Of a DNA stretch of 9,585 nucleotides, positions 1 through 5,621 are shown piece after piece. Position 1 is the first letter of the stretch; every line of letters begins with the position of its first letter. The translations under genes were made by a program, and so were the position numbers. Source of the DNA: DAOUFU01 sp034429275 (GTDB lineage: Bacteria; Chloroflexota; Anaerolineae; Aggregatilineales; Aggregatilineaceae); assembly GCA_034429275.1 (NCBI GenBank), contig DAOUFU010000186.1, forward strand, positions 1-9,585, written 5' to 3'. Below the pieces are notes generated by a model. The model had not been told where the DNA came from and made no database searches. It saw nothing but the letters and a program-made list of their open reading frames with translations.

Positions 1-416
1 TCATAGACTCGCGGCGTTTGCGGCTGACAGCGTTCGATGACAGCCAGATAGATGGCGATTTCGAGGCGCTCGCTCTGAACCAGGTCAAACGGCGTTTCTT
101 TCAGCCGGTGTTCTAGGCGAGCCTCATATTCCGGCGAGGCGAACCGGCGCTGCATATCGGCTTGCGAAGAGAACAACAGGTCCTTCAGACGCTCCTGAAG
201 AGTACGCTGCGGCGGGGAACCAATCTCAATGGCCGTGCAGAACTGCTCCAACGTGGTCCGGTGGGCGGCCAGCGTATCTGGATCGGCAAAGGCCAGCAGA
301 TGAACTTCGTGACCGGCAGCATGAACGCCGCGCATCAGGCCATTGATGCGCAGTGCGCCGCGGGCGTGCGGGGGTTCGGGGAGTTGGGCGGTCAGAAACA
401 GGATGCGCATGGGCAT
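1..416 (-). CDS. Glycosyltransferase, GT4-like, N-terminal part (cut by window edge)
   Basis: The first 138 codons of a minus-strand gene are present and the frame stays open to the left edge. The protein begins MPMRILFLTAQLPEPPHARG. This is the first beta strand and glycine-containing loop of a GT-B glycosyltransferase acceptor domain, followed by a helix (GALRINGLMRGVHAAGHEV, residues 20-38) and a second strand (HLLAFA). Residues 110-121 (FDLVQSERLEIA) match the 'FDvvq.E' stretch that family 4 enzymes carry before their second nucleotide-fold strand. The donor-sugar domain with the EX7E motif lies outside the window, so neither donor nor acceptor can be named. ATG at 416 is chosen; ATG at 410 (MRILFL) is nearly as good, and neither has a strong Shine-Dalgarno site. 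The gene follows another glycosyltransferase on the same strand after a 51-base gap with no visible promoter or terminator, so the two are probably co-transcribed. Cytoplasmic or membrane-associated sugar transfer to a surface glycan is the likely role. Confidence 0.5.
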   Translation of the reverse strand, partial: MPMRILFLTAQLPEPPHARGALRINGLMRGVHAAGHEVHLLAFADPDTLAAHRTTLEQFCTAIEIGSPPQRTLQERLKDLLFSSQADMQRRFASPEYEARLEHRLKETPFDLVQSERLEIAIYLAVIERCQPQTPRVY

Positions 417-467
417 TTCATCTCTTCGGGCAGAGGGAGCCGCGCAAATTGGAGTCAGGCAAAATGA

Positions 468-1571
468 TTACTGGACGGCATGATATGTTTCGAGCACACG
501 GCGAGCAGTCGCGTGCCCCGATAACTCGGCGGCACGGGCTAGCCCGCGCGCGCGCAGGTCTGCATACAGATGATCGTCCGACAAGACGCGGGCCAGTCCA
601 TCGGCGATACTGGATGGATCATCGGGATTGACCAATATCCCCGCATCGCCAACCACTTCAGGAAGCGAGCTGCGGTCAGCCACAACTGGCGGCGTGCCGC
701 AAGCCATCGCTTCAAGCGCAGTGAGACCAAAGCCCTCATAATGAGACGGCAGCGCCAGCACGCGCGCGCCGCTGTAGAGGGCAGGAAGATCGTGCCAGGC
801 AGGGTTTTCGAGCCAGATCAGGTGATCGGTCAGGTTAAGAGCGGAGATGCGCGCGAAGATGTCGTCATAGAGCCAGCCGCGCCGTCCAGCCAAAACCAAT
901 GGTGGCACATCGGGGTTTCGCTGCCGAAGGTGGTGATAGGCATCGAGCAGGCCGGGGATGTTTTTTCGCGGCTCAAAGGTTCCCACAAACAAAATGTACT
1001 TTTCTGGAAGACCAAGCCGGGCGCGGACCGGAGCCAGCGCAACGGGATCGAGCGGTTTGAAGGCCGGATTGACGCCCAGCATACAGACCGTCATCTTGGC
1101 GGGTGGTACCTGGAAAAAGCGAATCAGGTCCTGGTAGGTGGAATGCGACGAGACCAGCAAATGGTCCGCGTGGCGCGCGGCCCAGGCCATCTGGTCACAG
1201 TAGTAACGGCGGCTGTCAGGCGTCATGAACTGGGGATAGATCATAAAATGCAGATCGTGCACAGTGACAACTTGCCGCCGCGCACCGCGTTGAGGTGGGA
1301 TTGGCTCCGGGGTGTGGAGGATATCGAACCGGCGGCCAATCAACTCGGCAGAAAGCAGCCATCGCTCCAGCCGGTGATGGGATGGTGTGAGGGTATTGAC
1401 GCGACGGACGCATGGGGCAGGGGTGAACGTCTCGCGGCTGCGGAAGTGATGCAGCGCGAAATAAGTATGCTCCGGCGCGAGTTCGGCTAAGGCAGCGATC
1501 AACTGCCGCGTATACTCGGTGACTCCGCCGGGGCGATAGTACATCAGTCGAGCGTCCAGGGCGATTCTCAT
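468..1571 (-). CDS. Glycosyltransferase family 4 (GT-B fold)
   Basis: A complete 367-residue GT-B enzyme, the usual length for the family. The N-terminal acceptor domain starts MRIALDARLMYYRPGGVTEY; the GGVTEY loop (15-20) is typical of the mannosyltransferase-like GT4 subgroup, as is HDLHFMIYP (105-113). The C-terminal donor domain starts with FVGTFEPRKN (195-204), where Arg and Lys usually contact the nucleotide diphosphate, and contains the EX7E motif with E279 and E287 in EGFGLTALE, followed by EAMACGTPPVV. No signal peptide or membrane segment is seen. Mannose transfer is plausible from subgroup resemblance but not proven. The ATG at 1571 is chosen over a GTG further upstream at 1655 because the longer version would run through a promoter-like TATACT (1579-1584), adds 28 residues unlike the family, and the conserved fold begins exactly at MRIALD. 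There is no Shine-Dalgarno site at a usable distance, so the mRNA may be leaderless. A second glycosyltransferase follows on the same strand. Confidence 0.5.
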   Translation of the reverse strand: MRIALDARLMYYRPGGVTEYTRQLIAALAELAPEHTYFALHHFRSRETFTPAPCVRRVNTLTPSHHRLERWLLSAELIGRRFDILHTPEPIPPQRGARRQVVTVHDLHFMIYPQFMTPDSRRYYCDQMAWAARHADHLLVSSHSTYQDLIRFFQVPPAKMTVCMLGVNPAFKPLDPVALAPVRARLGLPEKYILFVGTFEPRKNIPGLLDAYHHLRQRNPDVPPLVLAGRRGWLYDDIFARISALNLTDHLIWLENPAWHDLPALYSGARVLALPSHYEGFGLTALEAMACGTPPVVADRSSLPEVVGDAGILVNPDDPSSIADGLARVLSDDHLYADLRARGLARAAELSGHATARRVLETYHAVQ

Positions 1572-1578
1572 GCGGGCA

Positions 1579-1607
1579 AGTATAGCGAATGCCCTTCGCA
1601 TCACCAA
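1579..1607 (-). promoter_or_regulatory. Candidate promoter of the 468-1571 glycosyltransferase gene
   Basis: On the minus strand, TATACT at 1579-1584 is a good -10 hexamer, with a weak TTGGTG -35 at 1602-1607 and 17 bases between them. Only 7 bases separate the -10 from the ATG at 1571, so transcription would start at or beside the A of the start codon, giving a leaderless or near-leaderless mRNA. Confidence 0.5.
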
Positions 1608-1631
1608 GAGTGATTGTTTTGCCGCTGCATG

Positions 1632-1640
1632 TGGTATAAT
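1632..1640 (+). promoter_or_regulatory. Extended -10 promoter of the coiled-coil gene
   Basis: TGGTATAAT is a perfect TATAAT hexamer (1635-1640) with an extended -10 TGn. No good -35 is seen at 17 bases; TTGTTT at 1614-1619 is close but only 15 bases away, and extended -10 promoters often do without one. The predicted start near 1647 leaves a leader of about 33 bases containing a proper Shine-Dalgarno site. It is back to back with the minus-strand promoter at 1579-1607. Confidence 0.5.
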
Positions 1641-1679
1641 TCGCTGCGGGAACACAGGGTATTGTTAGGAGAGTGCGCC

Positions 1680-2987
1680 ATGGATTTGGCCCAAGCTGCT
1701 CGCATGATTGAATGGTTGGATGAAGAACGCCGCCGCGATCGGAGCACCATCGCGGCCCTGGAAGAACGCCTCGCGCAGCAGGCAGATTTGATCGATCAGA
1801 TGGCGCGCCGCCAGGCCGCGCTGGAAAACGAACAATCCACCCTCCGAACTTCGTTTCTGCCCATTGGGCGTGAAGATGAGATCTCCAACCAGCTTCGCAT
1901 GGAATTCCAACAGCTACTGGAGGGCGTAGAAAGTAAACGCCTGATGGCCGAGCGCGAAGCCGAGCGGCGGGCCGACATCGCCCGCGAGAGCGTGGCGCGC
2001 ATGGTGCGCGACGTGGCGGATCGGACTGAGGCATTGGAACGGGCAGTCGAGGAACTCCCGGCGGCGCGCGTGGAGCGCGACCGGGTGGCATCGGCGCTCG
2101 CTGCCGTCCAGCAGCGGATGGAAGACCTGAACAAAAAATTCGAGGAGCCGGAGCGCCGGATCACCTTCCTGGAAGAGCAGCGCCGCCAAGACGCGCGTCG
2201 TATTTCCGATGTCCAGTCTGAAATGCCGGAGATGCAGAAGCAGGTGGATGCGCTGCGCCCCAAACTCGAAGCTATCGAGGCGATGGTGCTGCGCAATGAA
2301 AAGCGCATCCTCGAATTACAGTCTGCCGAGCGAGAGCGCCGCGAAGAAATGCAGCAGTTCATCGACCAGCAGGGGCTTTTGTTACAGCAGCGCGATCAGC
2401 AGGTGACCGAACTCACCAAGCGCTTTGGGGCCTATGACGAAGATATGAAGCGCTACATGGAGCGGTTTGAGTCGTGGTCGGAAACACATCGCCAGATGAA
2501 GAAGGTGATGGACGACTTCGAGCGCATTGCTGAACGCCTGGGCCGCCGCATCAACGAGGTGGCCGAGATGCAGCGCCTCTCGGAGGAACGCTTCCGCCAG
2601 GAATGGAACGACTGGATCGCAGACGATCAAAAGCGCTGGAAACAGTTCACGCTGACCAACGATGAGGCCTGGCGTAATCATGACAAACAGCTGGAACAGT
2701 TCCGCCAGAGTGTTGCCAAAGCGCAGACGGCGGTTGATCCGCTCAAAAACAGCATCGACCGGCTGTGGCAGCTGGAGCGCGCCCGTGCAGCCCTCTATCG
2801 GGAACGATATCAGGCGATGCTGCTTGAGTATGACCAGGTGGAGCGTACAACAACCAGCCAGATGACGGCCCTGGTCAGCACGCCAGGCACTCCGGCTTCA
2901 ACGGGCGCGCAGGCGGTGAGCAGCGGCGCTTCTGGTAATACGCCCTCATTGCCGCCCGGCTCAGCAAACAGCAACGGGCGCGACTGA
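1680..2987 (+). CDS. Long coiled-coil protein of unknown function
   Basis: A 435-residue protein that I do not recognise. From residue 1 to about 390 it is almost entirely charged helix, rich in Glu, Arg, Gln, Leu and Met with heptad-like hydrophobic spacing and very few prolines or glycines. Breaks near residues 60-67 (LPIGREDE) and proline-bearing points near 156, 183, 194 and 354 divide it into several helical segments. A tryptophan-rich stretch (residues 303-335, with EWNDWIADD and EAWRNHD) stands out. The last 40 or so residues are a disordered Ser/Gly/Thr/Pro/Ala tail. There is no signal peptide, membrane segment or catalytic motif. The ATG at 1680 is supported by AGGAG at 1668-1672 with 7 bases of spacing, and the gene has its own promoter and terminator, so it is a genuine single-gene unit. 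Its neighbours are cell-envelope genes, which allows but does not prove a structural role in envelope or chromosome organisation. Confidence 0.5.
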   Translation: MDLAQAARMIEWLDEERRRDRSTIAALEERLAQQADLIDQMARRQAALENEQSTLRTSFLPIGREDEISNQLRMEFQQLLEGVESKRLMAEREAERRADIARESVARMVRDVADRTEALERAVEELPAARVERDRVASALAAVQQRMEDLNKKFEEPERRITFLEEQRRQDARRISDVQSEMPEMQKQVDALRPKLEAIEAMVLRNEKRILELQSAERERREEMQQFIDQQGLLLQQRDQQVTELTKRFGAYDEDMKRYMERFESWSETHRQMKKVMDDFERIAERLGRRINEVAEMQRLSEERFRQEWNDWIADDQKRWKQFTLTNDEAWRNHDKQLEQFRQSVAKAQTAVDPLKNSIDRLWQLERARAALYRERYQAMLLEYDQVERTTTSQMTALVSTPGTPASTGAQAVSSGASGNTPSLPPGSANSNGRD

Positions 2988-2999
2988 ACACGCTTCTCC

Positions 3000-3035
3000 G
3001 AGCAGGCGTTACTTTCTCGACGCCTGCTCATTTTT
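3000..3035 (+). terminator. Rho-independent terminator after the coiled-coil gene
   Basis: A perfect 10-base-pair stem (GAGCAGGCGT at 3000-3009 with ACGCCTGCTC at 3020-3029) encloses a 10-base loop and is followed by ATTTTT. It begins 12 bases after the TGA at 2985-2987. The T-run is only on the plus-strand side, so it serves the coiled-coil gene; it also lies in the 61-base convergent gap before the murA stop and could shield murA from read-through. Confidence 0.5.
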
Positions 3036-3048
3036 GTGGATATGTGCC

Positions 3049-4347
3049 TCAGCTGATCTCAACCAGCTCGCGCCGGATGACAGCGCCCAGTCCTCGCAGC
3101 TTTTCCTCGACGCGTTCATACCCCCGGTCGATTTGCCCGATGTTGCGAATTGTGGTGGTTCCGCGCGCGCTTAGTGCAGCCAACAGCAGCGACATACCCG
3201 CCCGGATGTCGGGGCTGCTGATGTTGGAGACGCCGCGCAGTACCGTTGGGCCATGGACCACTGCGCGATGAGGATCGCACAAGAAGATGCGTGCACCCAT
3301 TGCGCTGAGTTTGTCGGTGAAGAAAAACCGGCTGTTGTACATCCACTCGTGGAAGAGCACAGTGCCTGCGGACTGAGTTGCCACGGTCAGCGCGATGCTC
3401 ATCAAGTCTGAGGGGAAGGCGGGCCAGGGCTGCGCCTTGATCGAGGGGATCTGGTTCCCCAGGTCGTACTCGATGACCAGGGATTGGTTTCGAGGCACCA
3501 GAATATCCTGCCCTTCGACATCCCAGTGGACCCCCAATTTTTTGAAGACCAGGGCCGCCATGCCAAGATACTGTGGATCGGCCTGGCGAATGCGAATCTC
3601 GCCACCGGTCATGACGGCGGCTCCAACAAAACTGATGACTTCCAGGTAATCGGCCTCAATGCGCACCTCGCCGCCGTGCAGACGTTCGACGCCATGGATG
3701 GTCAGGCAGTTGGTGCCGATTCCTTCGATTTGTGCGCCAAGGCTGTTGAGCATGTGGCAGAGATTCTGGACATGAGGCTCGGAGGCGGCGTTTCGGATGA
3801 CAGAAGTCCCTCGCGCAAGCACAGCTGCCATCACGGTGTTCTCGGTAGCGGTCACGCTGGCCTCATCCAGCAAAATATCGGCCCCGACTAACTTGTCTGT
3901 GCGCATGTTGAATACGCCGTTGAACTCGACTGTTGCGCCCAGCTTTTCCAACGCGAGGATGTGGGTGTCAAGCCGCCGCCGCCCAATCACGTCCCCGCCG
4001 GGTGGGGCGAGCACGATCTGACCAGTGCGCGCCAGCATTGGCCCGGCAAAGACGATTGAAGCGCGGGTTCGCTGGCAGAGTTCGCGGTCCAGGGTGGATG
4101 TATGAATCTCCCTGGCGTGTATACGGAAACGATGATCGCCCAGGTCCTCGATGTCTACGCCCAGGCTGCGCATCAGGTCAAAAGTCACGCGCACATCGGC
4201 AATGTCGGGCACATTGGTGAGTACAACAGGCTCATCGGTGAGCAGGCAGGCCGGGATCATTTTCAGGGCCGCGTTCTTATTTCCGCTCACGGTGACATCG
4301 CCGTGCAACCGATGATTACCTTCGATGACGAATTGCTCAAGGATCAT
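3049..4347 (-). CDS. murA: UDP-N-acetylglucosamine 1-carboxyvinyltransferase MurA, Asp-type active site
   Basis: MurA transfers enolpyruvate from phosphoenolpyruvate to UDP-GlcNAc, the first committed cytoplasmic step of peptidoglycan synthesis. The 432-residue length is close to normal (about 420-440). The N-terminal SGNKNAALKM (21-30) carries the Lys-Asn pair equal to K22/N23 of E. coli. TRASIVFAGPMLAR (94-107) and LAPPGGDVIGRRRLDTHI (113-130) form the first domain's active-site region; FPSDLMSIAL (311-320) holds the catalytic Asp corresponding to E. coli D305; SPDIRAGMSLLLAAL (378-392) is the conserved late motif. The active-site loop reads GGD where E. coli has GGC: D119 (codon GAC) replaces Cys115, the residue alkylated by fosfomycin. 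The start ATG has GGGAG 6 bases upstream, inside the end of the preceding SAM-hydrolase gene, and overlaps that gene's stop as ATGA, so the two are translationally coupled. It converges with the coiled-coil gene. Confidence 0.5.
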   Translation of the reverse strand: MILEQFVIEGNHRLHGDVTVSGNKNAALKMIPACLLTDEPVVLTNVPDIADVRVTFDLMRSLGVDIEDLGDHRFRIHAREIHTSTLDRELCQRTRASIVFAGPMLARTGQIVLAPPGGDVIGRRRLDTHILALEKLGATVEFNGVFNMRTDKLVGADILLDEASVTATENTVMAAVLARGTSVIRNAASEPHVQNLCHMLNSLGAQIEGIGTNCLTIHGVERLHGGEVRIEADYLEVISFVGAAVMTGGEIRIRQADPQYLGMAALVFKKLGVHWDVEGQDILVPRNQSLVIEYDLGNQIPSIKAQPWPAFPSDLMSIALTVATQSAGTVLFHEWMYNSRFFFTDKLSAMGARIFLCDPHRAVVHGPTVLRGVSNISSPDIRAGMSLLLAALSARGTTTIRNIGQIDRGYERVEEKLRGLGAVIRRELVEIS

Positions 4348-5219
4348 AATTGGCTCCCGTTGAGAGGCTCGAGTGCAGCGTGTAGCGTGACCGGATCACC
4401 CAGGCGAACCGAACAACTCTGAACTGCGCAGCCCTGGTTAATGCCCAGCTCGAGCTGCCCGGAACTGCCAACCAGCGCAGTGAAGCTGCCGGAGGCTACT
4501 TCACCATAGGTGTGGCGAATTCCCTCAAAGTGGCGATCGCCCACCACCAGGACGGCAGAGCGCGCATCAAACCGGCAGGAAAATGCCGCAGGCAGGCCAA
4601 AACGAGGGTTCAACACCAGAACACCGTTGTTTTGCCAGGCAAGATCGCCAATGCTGGTGATGATGTTGCCGAAATGATCGATGTGCAGAACTTCACCCCG
4701 AATTCCATCGGACGTAGTGATCAAGACCGGGTCGGGGAGGCGGCACAGGGTATCGTGATGCGGCCCCAGGTGTGTGATGGGCGTGCCGTTGGCCAGGTGT
4801 GCCGCGGCAGGGCTGAAGATGTCGCGCCCGTGAAAGGTGGCGCTGACCGAATTGAGATGGAAAGCCGGGTTGCTGAGGGTCACCTGTGCAGAAATGGGGA
4901 GACCCGCCAGAGCATAGCTCAACACACCATTGTCAGGCGCGACAAATGTGCCGTGCGGGGTGGCGACAGCGATAGGTGCGCGGGCAGTTCCTACACCGGG
5001 ATCAACAATCACCACGAAGATGGTTTCCGGCGGAAAGAAGCGGTAAGCGGTAAGCAGCAGGTAGGCGGCCTGCCGGATATCTTGTGGGCGAATCTCGTGG
5101 GTGATGTCCACGATCCGGGCTGTGGGGCAGATGGAATGCACGACGCCTTTCATCGTGCCCACATAGGCATCGGACGTGCCGAAGTCGGTCAAAAAGGCGA
5201 TTAATGGTGGTTTGTTCAT
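4344..5219 (-). CDS. SAM hydroxide adenosyltransferase (DUF62 family)
   Basis: This 291-residue protein belongs to the SAM hydrolase (adenosine-forming) family, relatives of fluorinase and chlorinase that attack S-adenosylmethionine with activated water to give adenosine and L-methionine. Hallmarks in order: FLTDFGTSDAYVGTMKGV (9-26), ITHEI (39-43), VDPGVGTAR (72-80), APDNG (94-98), FHGRDIFSPAAA (129-140) and HIDHFGN (179-185). The family's Asp-Arg-His triad is probably D73, R80 and H130; retention of Arg and His argues for hydrolysis and against halide use. It is cytoplasmic, with no signal peptide. ATG at 5219 is chosen because family homology begins at MNKPPLIAFL; the longer reading needs a TTG at 5255 and runs through a promoter-like element. 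No Shine-Dalgarno site precedes it, so the mRNA is probably leaderless. Its TGA overlaps the murA start by 4 bases, making it the first gene of a two-gene operon. The cellular purpose of this family is not well established. Confidence 0.5.
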   Translation of the reverse strand: MNKPPLIAFLTDFGTSDAYVGTMKGVVHSICPTARIVDITHEIRPQDIRQAAYLLLTAYRFFPPETIFVVIVDPGVGTARAPIAVATPHGTFVAPDNGVLSYALAGLPISAQVTLSNPAFHLNSVSATFHGRDIFSPAAAHLANGTPITHLGPHHDTLCRLPDPVLITTSDGIRGEVLHIDHFGNIITSIGDLAWQNNGVLVLNPRFGLPAAFSCRFDARSAVLVVGDRHFEGIRHTYGEVASGSFTALVGSSGQLELGINQGCAVQSCSVRLGDPVTLHAALEPLNGSQL

Positions 5220-5227
5220 GTCGATCG

Positions 5228-5255
5228 ATTGTACCAGCGAACCGATCCCCGGCAA
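5228..5255 (-). promoter_or_regulatory. Promoter of the SAM hydrolase-murA operon
   Basis: On the minus strand TTGCCG (5250-5255, 4 of 6 consensus), 16 bases, then TACAAT (5228-5233) with an extended -10 TGG in front. Only 8 bases separate the -10 from the ATG at 5219, so the transcript should begin at or within about two bases of the start codon. This explains why the start codon has no ribosome binding site. Confidence 0.5.
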
Positions 5256-5337
5256 CTGACTCGTGAGGGCGATAAAAAAGTGGGCAGTCCGCGGCCTGTT
5301 GAGAAAAGCGATTATGGCTCAAAGCAGGCATCTGAGG

Positions 5338-5385
5338 TATAATTTCTTGGGAAAACTGGCTGTTTTTCCGATGTCGTTTTACAAT
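5338..5385 (+). promoter_or_regulatory. Candidate gyrB promoter -10 elements
   Basis: A perfect TATAAT lies at 5338-5343, preceded by GG as at other promoters in this window, and a TACAAT lies at 5380-5385. Neither has a convincing -35 at 16-18 bases. If used, they give gyrB leaders of roughly 270 and 230 bases. Confidence is limited by the missing -35 elements. Confidence 0.5.
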
Positions 5386-5512
5386 CTGAACATCACCGAA
5401 CATGTGTTCTCAGGGCGTCATCAAGGCGCGCAATACACCCGTTCAAACGGCCAGTTAGCCTCATCCATCAGGTCCACGTAACCAAACAACATCGACAGGT
5501 TGCGACGGGGCC

Positions 5513-5547
5513 GCGCTGGCATCTGGCTTTACTCAAAGGGCCAGCGC
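5513..5547 (+). repeat. Inverted repeat in the gyrB leader
   Basis: GCGCTGGC (5513-5520) is perfectly complementary to GCCAGCGC (5540-5547) across a 19-base loop. Inside the loop CTTT (5527-5530) can pair with AAAG (5535-5538). A competing pairing exists, TGGC at 5524-5527 with GCCA at 5540-5543, so the leader could switch between two folds. There is no T-run, so it is not a simple terminator. It ends 74 bases before the gyrB start. Confidence 0.5.
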
Positions 5548-5621
5548 AGTTCAACCGTTTGGGAGTGGTATGGGCGACAATGAGTGAATTGCAGCACCGG
5601 TGAAGGTGTGGGGAGGGTTTT

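Larger units (their letters stand above)
5220..5621. other. Divergent intergenic region, 402 bases without a convincing gene
   Basis: Between the divergent SAM hydrolase and gyrB genes. It holds the minus-strand promoter near 5228-5255, two -10-like boxes pointing toward gyrB (5338-5343, 5380-5385), a small A/T stem (GGAAAA at 5350-5355 with TTTTCC at 5364-5369), a GC-rich inverted repeat at 5513-5547, two minute ORFs (5570-5587 and 5580-5603) and the gyrB ribosome site. Open frames here have no family resemblance, and none has a good ribosome site except possibly the 5-residue one, so I treat the stretch as regulatory or leader DNA. Confidence 0.5.

Noticed and set aside
570..1490. 306-codon plus-strand open frame
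   Set aside because: It lies entirely antisense to a well-supported glycosyltransferase with full GT-B motifs. Its translation has no family resemblance and it has no ribosome site.
1572..1655. 28-residue N-terminal extension of the glycosyltransferase from a GTG at 1655
   Set aside because: It would run through the TATACT promoter element, adds no conserved sequence, and the fold begins exactly at the ATG at 1571.
1216..2091. 291-codon minus-strand open frame
   Set aside because: It crosses the divergent promoter region and overlaps two convincing genes; the translation is Pro/Arg-rich, typical of an off-frame reading in G+C-rich DNA.
3000..3035. The 10-base-pair hairpin as a bidirectional terminator for murA
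   Set aside because: There is no T-run on the minus-strand exit side, so only the plus-strand gene is clearly served.
4512..5204. 230-codon plus-strand open frame
   Set aside because: It is antisense to the SAM hydrolase gene, whose motifs are all intact; no independent support.
4344..5219. A SAM halogenase (fluorinase or chlorinase) as the function of the DUF62-family protein
   Set aside because: The Arg and His of the water-activating triad appear present (R80, H130), and there is no halometabolite gene context.
5220..5255. 12-residue N-terminal extension of the SAM hydrolase from a TTG at 5255
   Set aside because: It needs a rare start codon, overlaps a good promoter, and homology begins at the ATG at 5219.
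5371..5481. 36-codon plus-strand ORF in the gyrB leader
   Set aside because: It has no Shine-Dalgarno site and no resemblance to any leader peptide, and it spans the TACAAT promoter candidate; most likely chance.
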